Shown: positions 8,406 through 17,525, counted from the first letter of the stretch. The stretch: DNA of 64,000 bases from an uncultured Erythrobacter sp. (GCA_947500645.1 CANMSD010000001.1:496001-560000), one strand, 5' to 3'. The notes: a model not told the origin generated them from the letters alone. Numbers and translations are program-made.

Positions 8406-9637
8406 AGCTGCTGCGTCACCTTGCTCTTGGTATAGTGCTGACGCTCGGCGCACCTGTTTTTGCGAACGAGGGGGCCGAGTGGCGAGCGGTCGATGCCGAG
8501 ACGGGTAAAATCCGCGATATTGCGGAGCTGGAACAACTTGCACGCGATTTTCCCGATAGCGGCTCGGTGCGATTGCGGCTGCTGCAGCCCTATTTGGAAG
8601 CGGGCGAAATTGAAAAGGTCATGGCCACGCTCGAATGGCTCTATGACCGTGGTTATGTCTTTGGTGAAGTTCCACAGCGCCAAATTCCGAAGCTACTTGA
8701 AGGTGTCGATCCCGGGAGAATAGCTGAGCGCCTTCGCGCTGAGGCTGAGGTGATCGAAGCCAGCAAGGTGATCGCCACCACTCCTGCCGAAGCGGGATTG
8801 GTTGAGAGCCTCTTGATAGACCTTGATGGCAATCGCATCGCTGCGACATCGGTAACCGGGCGTGCTGTCTGGGGCATGGCACCGGATGGAAACTGGATGC
8901 CGTTCGCACCGGAAGGCGCCGACAATCTCAGCGGTATTGGCTTTGAAGGTGGTTCCGGGCGCCTGTGGGTCGCCTCGGGCAACATCGATGGGTCCGAGCG
9001 AGACGACGCGCGCTTCTCCGGTCTGATCTCGCCAGGCATGGGGCGGGGCGAAGATCTTAGAATTGCCGCGCCCGAAGGCGTGCGTCCTTCAGACATTCAT
9101 GTGCTCCACGATGGCACTATGTTCGCGAGCGATCCAATGGGTGGGGGTATCTACATCCGCAATCCGGGCGGGGAGACGCTCGAAACGCTTATCGCACCCG
9201 GCACATTGCGCTCGCCACAAGGGCTCGCCACCAGCGAAGATGGCTCGAAACTCTATGTCAGCGACTATCGCTATGGACTCGCAATTGTCGATCTGGAAAC
9301 GAGGGAGGTCTCGCGCCTCACCACCGATCTTTCGATCATCCTGGACGGCGTGGATGGTCTGTGGCGCTATGGCAACGAGCTGATCGCTGTTCAGAACGGC
9401 ACCTCGCCAATGCGCATCAGCGCGTTCGAGCTGTCCGAAGACGGACTTTCGATCATCGGCCACCGCGTGCTTGAGCAAGCGCATCCGGAATGGACCGAAC
9501 CGCTGGGCGGCGCGATAGCTAAGGACACTCTGGTCTATATCGGCAATGGACAATGGGATCGTTTTGTTGTTGGGGAACCGGCGCAGGGCAAGCCCGCGCT
9601 GCCGACCCAAATCCGGCGCTTACCGCTCCAACAATAG
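8402..9637 (+). CDS. Secreted beta-propeller protein (SMP-30/gluconolactonase-like)
   Basis: A 411-residue protein with a signal peptide cleaved near VFA-NEG (residues 1-22), so probably periplasmic. Residues ~20-130 are helical, with a tetratricopeptide-like look. From ~150 onward there are repeated propeller blades, best seen in GLATSEDGSKLYVSDYRYGLAIVDLETREVSR, a pattern shared by SMP-30/gluconolactonase and NHL-type propellers. The catalytic function is not clear. The GTG start overlaps the aldehyde dehydrogenase stop by 4 bases, suggesting joint expression. A 127-base spacer separates it from nuoA; I found no convincing promoter boxes there. Confidence 0.75.
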   Translation: MKLLRHLALGIVLTLGAPVFANEGAEWRAVDAETGKIRDIAELEQLARDFPDSGSVRLRLLQPYLEAGEIEKVMATLEWLYDRGYVFGEVPQRQIPKLLEGVDPGRIAERLRAEAEVIEASKVIATTPAEAGLVESLLIDLDGNRIAATSVTGRAVWGMAPDGNWMPFAPEGADNLSGIGFEGGSGRLWVASGNIDGSERDDARFSGLISPGMGRGEDLRIAAPEGVRPSDIHVLHDGTMFASDPMGGGIYIRNPGGETLETLIAPGTLRSPQGLATSEDGSKLYVSDYRYGLAIVDLETREVSRLTTDLSIILDGVDGLWRYGNELIAVQNGTSPMRISAFELSEDGLSIIGHRVLEQAHPEWTEPLGGAIAKDTLVYIGNGQWDRFVVGEPAQGKPALPTQIRRLPLQQ

Positions 9638-9764
9638 CGGCGCCGGTCTGCATTCGATTTCTTGCAACATTTATACCGTGTTTTGACCGATTCGCGCACT
9701 TGCGCGGGGGGCGCGACGGGCCTAGACGCGCGGCATTGGGATTAATCACCATCTGGATGTTATC

Positions 9765-10139
9765 GTGGTCGACCTTAGCCAGTATCTCCCGATACTGATT
9801 TTCATCGTCATAGCCTTTGGCTTGTCGTGTCTTTTCGTGTTTCTACCGATGGGCGTGTCGCGCCTCACCGGCGCGCACAATCCGGATGCGGAAAAGCTCA
9901 GCGAATATGAGTGCGGTTTTCCCGCTTTCGAGGACGCGCGCAGCCAGTTCGATGTGCGGTTCTATCTCGTGGCGATCAGCTTCATCATCTTCGACCTTGA
10001 GGCTGCGTTCCTGTTTCCTTGGGCGGTCAGCCTGGGCGAAACGGGCTGGGCCGGATGGATCGGCATGATGACCTTCCTCGGCATCCTGGCGATTGGCCTG
10101 ACCTATGAATGGAAGAAGGGAGCTCTGGACTGGGAATGA
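9765..10139 (+). CDS. nuoA: NADH-quinone oxidoreductase subunit A
   Basis: Membrane subunit of respiratory complex I near the quinone-entry site. The 124-residue protein has three membrane helices and the conserved loop [35 protein letters not shown] (continuing AAFLFPW), which carries the Cys and acidic residues diagnostic of NuoA. Translation starts at GTG 9765. It is the first gene of a nuoA-N operon; the stop overlaps the nuoB ATG by 4 bases. Confidence 0.96.
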   Translation: MVDLSQYLPILIFIVIAFGLSCLFVFLPMGVSRLTGAHNPDAEKLSEYECGFPAFEDARSQFDVRFYLVAISFIIFDLEAAFLFPWAVSLGETGWAGWIGMMTFLGILAIGLTYEWKKGALDWE

Positions 10140-10750
10140 GCAATCCTTCGAACACGACCAACGGCACCATTATCACGCCGCCGACCGCGCCGATCAGCGC
10201 GACCGAAGCAGCTGCGCAAATGCCGACTGCGAAAGGCGGCGAAGTGCGCCAGCCCGATGCGGATTACTTTGGCGCGCTGCAGACCGAAGTGAATGACAAG
10301 GGCTTCCTCGTCACCTCGACCGAAGATCTGTTTCAATGGGCGCGTACTGGATCGCTGTGGTGGATGACGTTCGGCCTCGCATGCTGCGCGGTCGAGATGA
10401 TCCACGTTAACATGCCGCGCTATGACATGGAGCGGTTCGGCATCGCCCCGCGCGCTTCTCCGCGCCAGTCCGACGTGATGATCGTCGCCGGAACCCTGTG
10501 CAACAAGATGGCTCCGGCCCTGCGCAAAGTTTACGATCAGATGTCCGACCCGAAATATGTCATTTCGATGGGCAGCTGCGCCAATGGTGGCGGCTATTAC
10601 CACTATTCTTACAGCGTCGTGCGCGGATGCGACCGGATCGTTCCGGTCGATATCTACGTGCCCGGTTGCCCGCCAACTGCCGAAGCTTTGCTGTATGGGG
10701 TCATGCAATTGCAGCGCAAAATCCGCCGCAGCGGGACAATTGTGCGATGA
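10136..10750 (+). CDS. nuoB: NADH-quinone oxidoreductase subunit B
   Basis: Carries the terminal [4Fe-4S] cluster N2, which passes electrons to quinone. The 204-residue product has a ~40-residue Thr/Pro/Ala-rich N-terminal extension before the conserved core. The four N2 ligands are visible as the adjacent pair Cys83-Cys84 (LACCAVEM), Cys148 (GSCANGGG) and Cys178 ([11 protein letters not shown]). The start is ATG 10136, overlapping the nuoA stop. A palindromic repeat separates it from nuoC. Confidence 0.96.
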   Translation: MSNPSNTTNGTIITPPTAPISATEAAAQMPTAKGGEVRQPDADYFGALQTEVNDKGFLVTSTEDLFQWARTGSLWWMTFGLACCAVEMIHVNMPRYDMERFGIAPRASPRQSDVMIVAGTLCNKMAPALRKVYDQMSDPKYVISMGSCANGGGYYHYSYSVVRGCDRIVPVDIYVPGCPPTAEALLYGVMQLQRKIRRSGTIVR

Positions 10751-10771
10751 GACTCGATATCCAAACACATA

Positions 10772-10838
10772 CCGTTCACCCTGAGCTTGTCGAAGGATGT
10801 GCCGCGTTCACGCACTTCGACAGGCTCAGTGCGAACGG
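10772..10838. repeat. Palindromic intergenic repeat between nuoB and nuoC
   Basis: Two 24-base arms (10772-10795 and 10815-10838) are inverted copies that agree at 21 of 24 positions, around a 19-base loop. The core is CTGAGCTTGTCGAAG on the left arm and CTTCGACAGGCTCAG on the right. I recognise this core as a dispersed palindrome common in sphingomonad genomes. It fills most of the 103-base nuoB-nuoC spacer and should form a strong hairpin in the transcript. The nuoC ribosome-binding site (AAGGA) lies just after the right arm. Confidence 0.85.
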
Positions 10839-10853
10839 GGATAAGGATTGCGC

Positions 10854-11489
10854 ATGACCATCCTTCATTCCGCCCCAAAGATCGCCTCGAACGAGGGTGT
10901 GCTCGATGCGCTGACCAAGGCGCTTGGCGGACATGTCATCGCGTCTGAGGAAAAGCACGGCGAGATCATCTTGACCGTCAAGCGCGAGGCAATCGTCGAT
11001 GTGCTGAAGACGCTGCGCGATGATCACGAATACCAGCAGATGATGGAAATCGCCGGGGTCGACTATCCCGAACGCGCGGAACGTTTCGAAGTCGTCTACA
11101 TGCTGCTGTCGCTGACCAAGAACCATCGGATCATGGTCAAGTGCTCGACTGACGAGGCGACACCTGTTCCCTCAATCACCGATCTGTGGCCCAATGCTGG
11201 ATGGCTCGAACGCGAAGTGTTCGACCTCTACGGCGTGAAGTTCGCGGGCAACCCCGATCTGCGCCGCATTCTTACCGATTACGGCTTCGAAGGGCATCCT
11301 TTCCGCAAGGACTTCCCGATGACCGGCTATACCGAGCTGCGTTATTCAGAGGATGAAAAGCGCGTCGTCTATGAGCCGGTTAAGCTTGCTCAGGATATGC
11401 GGACATTCGACTTCCTCTCGCCATGGGAAGGCTCCGACTACGTCCTTCCGGGTGATGAAAAGGCTGATGAAGAGGGAGGCGACAAATGA
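10854..11489 (+). CDS. nuoC: NADH-quinone oxidoreductase subunit C
   Basis: The 30-kDa hydrophilic subunit of complex I, which packs against NuoD in the peripheral arm. It has 211 residues and ends with the hallmark [19 protein letters not shown] followed by YEPVKLAQ and FDFLSPWEG. It is a separate gene, not fused to nuoD as in E. coli. ATG 10854 is preferred to an in-frame TTG at 10848 because AAGGA lies about six bases before it. The stop overlaps the nuoD ATG by 4 bases. Confidence 0.96.
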   Translation: MTILHSAPKIASNEGVLDALTKALGGHVIASEEKHGEIILTVKREAIVDVLKTLRDDHEYQQMMEIAGVDYPERAERFEVVYMLLSLTKNHRIMVKCSTDEATPVPSITDLWPNAGWLEREVFDLYGVKFAGNPDLRRILTDYGFEGHPFRKDFPMTGYTELRYSEDEKRVVYEPVKLAQDMRTFDFLSPWEGSDYVLPGDEKADEEGGDK

Positions 11490-12697
11490 GCATGCAAATC
11501 GAAGAATCGCCGACCACCGAAGGCGATGTAATCACCAATTACACGATCAATTTCGGACCTCAGCATCCGGCTGCGCACGGCGTGCTGCGCATGATCATGG
11601 AGCTGGACGGCGAAGTGATAGAGCGCGTCGATCCGCATGTCGGTCTGCTCCACCGTGGCACCGAAAAGCTGATCGAACAAAAGACGTATCTTCAGGCGCT
11701 GCCATATTTTGATCGCCTCGATTATTGTTCGCCGCTTTGCCAAGAGCATTCATACGTGCTCGCGATTGAGAAATTGCTCAATCTTGAAGTGCCCGAGCGC
11801 GCACAATATCTGCGCGTTCTGTTCGCGGAGCTGACCCGCATCTGCAACCACATGCTCAACATCGGCGCGCATGTAATGGATGTGGGCGCAATGACGCCCA
11901 ACCTGTGGGTGTTTGAAATCCGCGAGGATTGCTTGAACTTCTTCGAGCGGGCCTCTGGCGCGCGCATGCATTCCGCCTGGTACCGTCCTGGCGGTGTGCA
12001 TCAGGATGTGCCTGAGAAGCTGCTGGTTGATATCGGTAACTGGATCGATAACCGCCTGCCGCAATTGTTCGGCGATGCGATGAGCCTGGTGATGGACAAC
12101 CGCATCTTCAAGCAGCGTAATGTCGATATTGCCGTGGTCAGCCGCGATGACGCGGTCGCATGGGGTTTTTCCGGCCCGATGATCCGTGCCGCCGGCATTC
12201 CTTGGGATCTGCGCAAATCGCAGCCGTACGATGTCTATGACAGGATGGAGTTCGACATTCCTGTCGGGACGAATTCGGATTGCTATGATCGCTTTATGGT
12301 GCGCGTGAAGGAAGTCTACGAGAGCGCCAAGATCATCAAGCAGTGCCTTGCTGAGATGCCCGAAGGGCCGATTGCAAGCACAGACGGCAAGGTGTCACCG
12401 CCATCGCGCGGCGAGATGAAGCAGTCGATGGAAAGCCTGATTCACCACTTCAAGCTCTACACAGAGGGCTTCCACGTGCCGGAAGGCGAGGTTTACGTCG
12501 CGACGGAAAGCCCGAAGGGCGAGTTCGGCGTGTATCTCGTGAGCGATGGCAGCAATAAGCCGTATCGCTGCAAAATCCGCCCGACCGCATTCAGCCACCT
12601 TCAGGCGATGGATATGATGAGCAAGGGCCACATGCTGCCCGACGCAACCGCTATTTTGGGCGCGATCGATGTGGTGTTTGGGGAGTGTGACCGCTAA
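11486..12697 (+). CDS. nuoD: NADH-quinone oxidoreductase subunit D
   Basis: The 49-kDa subunit that forms the quinone-reduction cavity with NuoB. The 403-residue length is normal. The family signatures [13 protein letters not shown] (with the quinone-site His) and [12 protein letters not shown] are intact, as are [11 protein letters not shown] and the C-terminal [35 protein letters not shown] block. The stop TAA shares one base with the ATG of the following small membrane protein. Confidence 0.97.
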   Translation: MSMQIEESPTTEGDVITNYTINFGPQHPAAHGVLRMIMELDGEVIERVDPHVGLLHRGTEKLIEQKTYLQALPYFDRLDYCSPLCQEHSYVLAIEKLLNLEVPERAQYLRVLFAELTRICNHMLNIGAHVMDVGAMTPNLWVFEIREDCLNFFERASGARMHSAWYRPGGVHQDVPEKLLVDIGNWIDNRLPQLFGDAMSLVMDNRIFKQRNVDIAVVSRDDAVAWGFSGPMIRAAGIPWDLRKSQPYDVYDRMEFDIPVGTNSDCYDRFMVRVKEVYESAKIIKQCLAEMPEGPIASTDGKVSPPSRGEMKQSMESLIHHFKLYTEGFHVPEGEVYVATESPKGEFGVYLVSDGSNKPYRCKIRPTAFSHLQAMDMMSKGHMLPDATAILGAIDVVFGECDR

Positions 12698-13005
12698 TGC
12701 TTTTCAACGCTGAAAATGCCTTGATTGCAATGGCAATCTGGTGCTTTTTTCTCGTGCCATTCTACTGGTTTGTGATGTTTGTTTTGAGCCTGCTACTTTT
12801 CCGCGCCGGAAGCATGGAACTGAGGACGCATGGCCCGATCGTGATTGGTGTGTTGTTGCTCTTCGCTGCTACACTGGTGGCGGCCGACGGAGACCTTTCG
12901 AGTGACGCGATAAAGGTTTCTTCGGTCTTTTGGGTTCCCTTCGTTTTTGCCGCTTTTAGTTTCAAGAAGATTGTCAGTATGTTCACGGTACCTAACAATG
13001 GCTGA
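12697..13005 (+). CDS. Small membrane protein inside the nuo operon (unknown)
   Basis: A 102-residue protein with no complex I family that I recognise. It has three probable membrane helices: about 10-36 (Trp/Phe-rich, MAIWCFFLVPFYWFVMFV), 48-63, and 78-95. Codon choice looks more A/T-rich than in the flanking nuo genes, with runs such as tgcttttttctc. It is joined to its neighbours as an operon member: one-base overlap with nuoD and eight-base overlap with nuoE. It could be a lineage-specific accessory or assembly factor, or an inserted gene; nothing in the sequence decides this. Confidence 0.65.
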   Translation: MLFNAENALIAMAIWCFFLVPFYWFVMFVLSLLLFRAGSMELRTHGPIVIGVLLLFAATLVAADGDLSSDAIKVSSVFWVPFVFAAFSFKKIVSMFTVPNNG

Positions 13006-13666
13006 CCGTACGCCCGCACCCGATACACCGGAACTCCGCGAGCGCTGGGGTTCGTTCGAATGGACGGACGCCAATCGCGCGAAGGCGGACTATCACATCG
13101 CCAAATACCCGGAAGGTCGCCAGAAATCGGCGGTCATGCCGCTGCTCGACCTAGCCCAGCGTCAGGTCGGTGAAGAGACTGATACGCAGGGCTGGCTGCC
13201 GCTGCCGGTGATCGAATATGTCGCAAAGTACATCGACGTGCCGGTAATCCGCGTGCTCGAGGTCGCGACATTCTATTTCATGTACAACATGAAGCCGGTC
13301 GGAAAGTACCACGTGCAGGTGTGCGGCACGACGCCGTGCATGCTGCGCGGATCCGACGACATCATCTCGGCCTGCAAGAAGCGCGGCATGGAGTTCGGCA
13401 AGGTCTCCGAAGATGGCCTTTGGACCCTCACCGAAGTCGAATGCATGGGCAACTGTGCGACCGCGCCGATGGTCCAGATCAACGATGACAATTATGAAGA
13501 TCTGACACCAGAGCGGCTCGACACTGTGCTCGATGCGCTGGCTGCTGGCGAACAACCTAAGACCGGCACGCAGGAACCGGGTCGTCATACATCTGAACCT
13601 GCAAACGCGCTGAGCAACCTCAAGGAAATGGTCGACGCCAATCACGATTATCGGGGTGACTGGTAA
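12998..13666 (+). CDS. nuoE: NADH-quinone oxidoreductase subunit E
   Basis: The 24-kDa subunit of the NADH-oxidising module, which binds the [2Fe-2S] cluster N1a. The 222-residue protein has the four ligands in the usual spacing: Cys109 and Cys114 (CGTTPC), Cys149 and Cys153 (CMGNC). The thioredoxin-like fold region VATFYFMYNMKPVGKYHVQVC is conserved. After ~195 there is a polar C-terminal tail (KTGTQEPGRHTSEPANALSN), as is common in alphaproteobacterial NuoE. The start is ATG 12998, inside the end of the preceding small gene. Confidence 0.96.
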   Translation: MADRTPAPDTPELRERWGSFEWTDANRAKADYHIAKYPEGRQKSAVMPLLDLAQRQVGEETDTQGWLPLPVIEYVAKYIDVPVIRVLEVATFYFMYNMKPVGKYHVQVCGTTPCMLRGSDDIISACKKRGMEFGKVSEDGLWTLTEVECMGNCATAPMVQINDDNYEDLTPERLDTVLDALAAGEQPKTGTQEPGRHTSEPANALSNLKEMVDANHDYRGDW

Positions 13667-13848
13667 TGAATGGCGGCATTATCGCCTTGATGATCGCGGG
13701 ATTGGTCGGCTTTGGCGCAGGCGCCTACCTGAGCGCGACGGGCGAGCGCGGCGTTGGCATCGCGCTGATGGCTATGGGTTTGATTTTTCAGGTGCTGACT
13801 TTGCGCCAACTTAAACTTGCGAAGAAGGATGGCGGCGATGCTCGCTGA
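13666..13848 (+). CDS. Two-helix small membrane protein inside the nuo operon (unknown)
   Basis: A 60-residue protein with two hydrophobic Gly/Ala-rich segments (about 4-24 and 29-46) and a basic, polar tail ([14 protein letters not shown]). No family is recognised. Its ATG shares one base with the nuoE stop, and its last 11 bases overlap the start of nuoF, so it is likely to be translated as part of the operon. It is one of six non-complex-I ORFs interleaved in this operon. Confidence 0.6.
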   Translation: MNGGIIALMIAGLVGFGAGAYLSATGERGVGIALMAMGLIFQVLTLRQLKLAKKDGGDAR

Positions 13849-15130
13849 TAAGGATCGCATCTTCACCAATGTCTATGGCTTCCAGGACTGGGGCCTGAAG
13901 GCGGCGCAGGCGCGCGGCGACTGGGACAACACCAAGGCGCTGATCGAGCGCGGCCAGGACAATATCATCGAAGAGATGAAGGAATCGGGCCTGCGCGGGC
14001 GAGGCGGTGCGGGCTTCCCGACCGGCCTCAAATGGTCCTTCATGCCGAAAGAAAGCAAAGACGGCCGCCCCAGCTTCCTCGTCATCAATGCCGACGAATC
14101 CGAGCCGGGCAGTTGCAAAGACCGCGAGATTATCCGTCACGATCCGCACAAGCTGATCGAAGGCGCGCTGGTGGCGGGCTTCGCGATGCGCGCGCGCGCG
14201 GCCTATATCTACATTCGCGGCGAATATATTCGCGAGGCCGAGACGCTGCAAAAGGCCATCGACGAGGCCTATGACGGGGGGCTGATCGGCAAGAATGCTA
14301 GCGGCTCAGGCTACGATTTCGATGTGTTCATGCATCGCGGCGCGGGCGCTTATATCTGCGGTGAAGAAACCGCGATGATCGAGAGCCTTGAAGGCAAAAA
14401 GGGGCAGCCACGCCTGAAGCCGCCTTTCCCGGCTGGTGCGGGCCTTTATGGCTGTCCCACCACGGTCAACAACGTGGAATCGATTGCGGTTGTGCCGACA
14501 ATCCTGCGGCGCGGCGCATCATGGTTCAACAGTTTTGGCCGCGAGAATAATCACGGCACCAAGCTGTTCCAGATCTCCGGCCATGTCGAAAAGCCATGCG
14601 TTGTCGAAGAGGCGATGAGTATACCGTTTGAGGATTTGATAGAGAAACATTGCGGGGGAATTACAGGGGGTTGGGACAACCTCCTTGCAGTGATCCCGGG
14701 TGGTTCGTCGGTTCCACTGGTGCCCGCAGAGCAAATCCGCAGCGCGCCGATGGATTTCGACGGACTGAAGGAGCTTGGTTCAGGCCTCGGCACAGCGGCG
14801 GTCATCGTGATGGACAAGTCGACCGATATCGTCCGCGCGATTTCGCGTCTCAGCTATTTCTACAAGCACGAATCATGCGGTCAGTGCACGCCATGCCGCG
14901 AAGGCACAGGTTGGATGTGGCGTATGATGGAACGCTTGCGCACCGGCGATGCGGCGATCGAGGAAATCGACATGCTGCAGGAAGTCACCAAGCAGGTGGA
15001 AGGCCACACGATCTGCGCGCTTGGCGATGCAGCGGCGTGGCCGATCCAGGGCCTGATCCGCCATTTCCGCCCCGAGCTGGAGAAACGCATTCACGAGCAC
15101 AACGCACAGTTTGCGGAGGCGGCGGAGTGA
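13838..15130 (+). CDS. nuoF: NADH-quinone oxidoreductase subunit F
   Basis: The 51-kDa subunit that binds NADH, FMN and the [4Fe-4S] cluster N3, the electron entry point of complex I. The 430-residue protein shows the FMN/NADH glycine loop [10 protein letters not shown] at 54-63, the CGEETA motif, and N3 ligands Cys347, Cys350, Cys353 ([12 protein letters not shown]) and Cys393 (HTICALGD). ATG 13838 is chosen because AAGG lies nine bases before it; the in-frame ATG at 13829 has its Shine-Dalgarno too close. The stop overlaps the GTG of the next small ORF. Confidence 0.96.
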   Translation: MLADKDRIFTNVYGFQDWGLKAAQARGDWDNTKALIERGQDNIIEEMKESGLRGRGGAGFPTGLKWSFMPKESKDGRPSFLVINADESEPGSCKDREIIRHDPHKLIEGALVAGFAMRARAAYIYIRGEYIREAETLQKAIDEAYDGGLIGKNASGSGYDFDVFMHRGAGAYICGEETAMIESLEGKKGQPRLKPPFPAGAGLYGCPTTVNNVESIAVVPTILRRGASWFNSFGRENNHGTKLFQISGHVEKPCVVEEAMSIPFEDLIEKHCGGITGGWDNLLAVIPGGSSVPLVPAEQIRSAPMDFDGLKELGSGLGTAAVIVMDKSTDIVRAISRLSYFYKHESCGQCTPCREGTGWMWRMMERLRTGDAAIEEIDMLQEVTKQVEGHTICALGDAAAWPIQGLIRHFRPELEKRIHEHNAQFAEAAE

Positions 15131-15261
15131 GCGATGAAGCATTTGAAATCTTGGCAATCGCCGCATTCCTCGTCATCGGCATCCCGCTTGTCATTTGGGA
15201 CATTCGCCGTCGCTGGAAAAGCGGTCGAACCGATTACTTCAGCGGCGACGGAGGGGACTAA
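15127..15261 (+). CDS. 44-residue single-helix membrane protein after nuoF (unknown)
   Basis: A very short ORF: GTG 15127 overlaps the nuoF stop and translation ends at TAA 15259-15261. The product has an acidic start (MSDEAFE), one hydrophobic helix of about 19 residues ([19 protein letters not shown]) and a basic then acidic tail ([18 protein letters not shown]). This in-out organisation and the strong GGAGG nine bases upstream argue for a real gene. No family is recognised. Confidence 0.55.
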   Translation: MSDEAFEILAIAAFLVIGIPLVIWDIRRRWKSGRTDYFSGDGGD

Positions 15262-15311
15262 TGCCTAAAGTCTCTTTCAAACCACAGAAGTTCGCGGAGG
15301 CTGCGGGGTAA
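15261..15311 (+). other. 16-codon remnant resembling the nuoF end joined to the nuoG start
   Basis: The reading frame [16 protein letters not shown] begins with the same 12 bases as nuoG (ATGCCTAAAGTC, also at 15471-15482). It ends like NuoF: QKFAEAAG against QFAEAAE, with DNA 15296-15309 resembling 15115-15128. It looks like a scar of a duplicated nuoF-nuoG junction rather than a functional gene, although ATG 15261 shares a base with the preceding stop and it could be translated as a leader peptide. Confidence 0.45.
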
Positions 15312-15312
15312 T

Positions 15313-15471
15313 GTGGGCAACCTTTTTCAACTCGTCCTCGACTTCCTCGGAGGTAGTGACCACGACGAGAAGCAAACCCACGAGCGCAGCCGCGCAAAGA
15401 GGGTTATCACAATCGTTTTCTTTGGTTGGGCAATCGTCGTGCTCGCTTTGTATTTGTTCGGAATTTTCTGA
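15313..15471 (+). CDS. 52-residue membrane-tail protein before nuoG (unknown)
   Basis: A short ORF from GTG 15313 to TGA 15469-15471, sharing its last base with the nuoG ATG. The product starts MGNLFQLVLDFLGG, has a charged middle (SDHDEKQTHERSRAKR) and ends in one hydrophobic helix (VITIVFFGWAIVVLALYLFGIF), like a tail-anchored or single-pass peptide. The charge pattern, the matched operon spacing and GGAGG/GGGG upstream support coding. The alternative frame from ATG 15311 gives a Ser/Thr-rich peptide with no sensible features. No family is recognised. Confidence 0.5.
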   Translation: MGNLFQLVLDFLGGSDHDEKQTHERSRAKRVITIVFFGWAIVVLALYLFGIF

Positions 15472-17525
15472 TGCCTAAAGTCACCGTAGACGGACAGGAG
15501 ATCGAGGTTCCTGAAGGCGCGACCGTCCTTCAGGCGGCGGAGCTTGCGGGCAAAGAAATTCCGCGCTTCTGTTATCACGAGCGTCTCTCCATCGCGGGTA
15601 ACTGCCGCATGTGTCTGGTCGAAGTGAAGCCAGGGCCGCCGAAACCGCAGGCAAGCTGCGCGCTCCCGACCAGCGAAGGGCAGGAAATCCGCACCGATAC
15701 GCCGATGGTCAAGAAGGCGCGCGAAGGGGTGATGGAGTTCCTGCTCATCAACCACCCGCTTGATTGCCCGATTTGCGACCAAGGCGGCGAATGCGACCTG
15801 CAAGACCAAGCCGTTGCCTATGGCCGCGGCGGCTCGCGCTACGAGCGTGAGAACAAGCGCGCCGTAACCGAGAAATACATGGGGCCGCTGATCAAGACGA
15901 TCATGACCCGCTGCATCCACTGCACACGCTGCGTGCGCTTCTCTGAAGAGATTGCGGGCGTGGACGAAATCGGCGCGCTGTATCGCGGCGAGGACATGCA
16001 GATCACAACCTATCTCGAGCAGGCCGCTGCGCATGAGCTTTCGGCCAATGTGATTGACCTGTGTCCGGTCGGCGCTCTGACGTCACGACCCTATGCTTTC
16101 GAAGCGCGCCCGTGGGAGCTGAAACGCACGCTCAGCATCGACGTTTCGGACGCGATCGGGGCCAACATCTCGCTGCATTCTAAAGGTCGTGAAGTCATGC
16201 GGGCGCTCCCGCGCATCAATGACGACGTCAACGAGGAATGGCTGTCGGACAAGGGCCGATATCAGGTCGATGGCTTGATGCGCCGACGTCTCGACAAAGT
16301 CTTTATGCGCAAACCCAAAGGTCCAAAGGGCAAGCTGACCGAGGCGAGCTGGGACGAGGCGTTCAAGGCCATCGCTGCGCAGCTGAAAAAGGACAAATCC
16401 TCAATCGCTGCCTTGGCTGGCGACATGGTCGATTGCGAGACGATGTTTGCGGCCAAGACGCTGCTTAAGGCCTGCGGATCGGACCTGGTCGAGGCGCGCC
16501 AGACTGGCATGACTTATGATGTGTCGAGCCTGGCTGCGGTAAACTTCAATTCCACACTGGCGGGGATAGAAACCGCCGATGCCATCCTGATCGTGGGCAG
16601 TCACATTCGCTGGGAAGCTGCACTGCTCAATGCGCGGCTGCGCAAGGCGGTGAAGGGCGGAGCGAAAGTCTATGTGATCGGTCCGGCATGGGAGACGACC
16701 TATCCGGCAACGTTCCTCGGCAGCGATCTTTCAGTGCTCTCGAACCTGCCGAGCGAAGTGGTCGACACATTTAGAGACGCCGAGCGCCCGGCGATGATTA
16801 TGGGCGCGGCGGCTTTGGCAAAGGGCGCGCTGGCTGCGGGACTCGCGCAGGTTGAACCGCTCGGCCTCGTCAAAGACGCCGCTTCGACAGGCTCAGGACA
16901 GGCTTGGAACGGCTTCAACGTGCTGCATATCTCTGCCGCGCGCATGGGATCGCTGATGCTCGATTTCGCGCAGGAAGGCGGCATGGCAGCGCTCGCCAAG
17001 GCGGCGCCAAAGGTCGTTCTTTCGCTCGGCGCTGACGAGATGGATCACGAACCGTTCGCCGATAGCCTCAAGGTTTATGTTGGCCATCACGGCGACAAAG
17101 GCGCGCACATGGCGGACATTATCCTGCCCGCCGCGTCCTATGCCGAAAAGGATGGAACCTATGTGAACACGGAAGGTCGCGTTCAGTTCGCGGAAAAAGC
17201 CGTGTTTGCGCCAGGGGACGCGCGCGAGGATTGGACGATCCTGCGGGCATTGGCTGACGCGCTGAAGGTCGAGGTAGGGTTTGATAGCTTCGACGAGTTG
17301 CAGGCCGCGATGATCGCAGAAGTCCCGGCGCTAGGCGAAGAAGGTCTCGCTGATTATGGCGCGCTTCCAAAGGCGGAAAAAGGCGCGAAGGCAGAAGGCG
17401 TGATCGAGAGCTATCCGATTGCGGACTTCTACCTCACCAATCCTATCGCGCGGGCCAGCGCCGTGATGCAGCAATGCTCGGCTGAACTGCTCCACGCGGA
17501 TGAGATGAAGGAGGCAGCGGAGTGA
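15471..17525 (+). CDS. nuoG: NADH-quinone oxidoreductase subunit G
   Basis: The 75-kDa iron-sulfur subunit of complex I. The 684-residue protein has the ferredoxin-like [2Fe-2S] site (Cys34, 45, 48, 63), the His95/Cys99/Cys102/Cys108 cluster (NHPLDCPICDQGGECD) and the [4Fe-4S] set Cys148, 151, 154 and 198, followed by a molybdopterin-oxidoreductase-like domain that lacks a cofactor in this family. Residues 471-478 (ASTGSGQA) are encoded by half of the palindromic repeat also found before nuoC, so a repeat fragment appears to have been absorbed in frame. The start is ATG 15471. Confidence 0.95.
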   Translation: MPKVTVDGQEIEVPEGATVLQAAELAGKEIPRFCYHERLSIAGNCRMCLVEVKPGPPKPQASCALPTSEGQEIRTDTPMVKKAREGVMEFLLINHPLDCPICDQGGECDLQDQAVAYGRGGSRYERENKRAVTEKYMGPLIKTIMTRCIHCTRCVRFSEEIAGVDEIGALYRGEDMQITTYLEQAAAHELSANVIDLCPVGALTSRPYAFEARPWELKRTLSIDVSDAIGANISLHSKGREVMRALPRINDDVNEEWLSDKGRYQVDGLMRRRLDKVFMRKPKGPKGKLTEASWDEAFKAIAAQLKKDKSSIAALAGDMVDCETMFAAKTLLKACGSDLVEARQTGMTYDVSSLAAVNFNSTLAGIETADAILIVGSHIRWEAALLNARLRKAVKGGAKVYVIGPAWETTYPATFLGSDLSVLSNLPSEVVDTFRDAERPAMIMGAAALAKGALAAGLAQVEPLGLVKDAASTGSGQAWNGFNVLHISAARMGSLMLDFAQEGGMAALAKAAPKVVLSLGADEMDHEPFADSLKVYVGHHGDKGAHMADIILPAASYAEKDGTYVNTEGRVQFAEKAVFAPGDAREDWTILRALADALKVEVGFDSFDELQAAMIAEVPALGEEGLADYGALPKAEKGAKAEGVIESYPIADFYLTNPIARASAVMQQCSAELLHADEMKEAAE
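16882..16903 (+). repeat. Half of the sphingomonad-type palindrome inside nuoG
   Basis: CTTCGACAGGCTCAGGACAG in the nuoG reading frame shares the 16-base core CTTCGACAGGCTCAGT/G with the right arm of the nuoB-nuoC repeat (10815-10830). It is read as residues ASTGSGQA (471-478) of NuoG, in a part of the second domain that carries no cofactor. Only one arm is present. Confidence 0.65.

Noticed and set aside
5610..8543. Very long reading frame on the minus strand running through the thiolase and onward opposite the aldehyde dehydrogenase gene.
   Set aside because: Only the thiolase part (from 6806) resembles a protein family. The extension is a His/Arg/Leu-rich antisense shadow of the aldehyde dehydrogenase, with no ribosome-binding site.
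9638..9764. Promoter of the nuo operon.
   Set aside because: TTGACC occurs at 9683-9688, but the position 17 bases further is G-rich and does not resemble a -10 box; no call made.
15311..15478. Alternative frame from ATG 15311 (MWATFFNSSSTSSE...).
   Set aside because: Gives a Ser/Thr-rich peptide without features, whereas the GTG 15313 frame gives a charged segment and a good membrane helix and ends exactly at the nuoG start.
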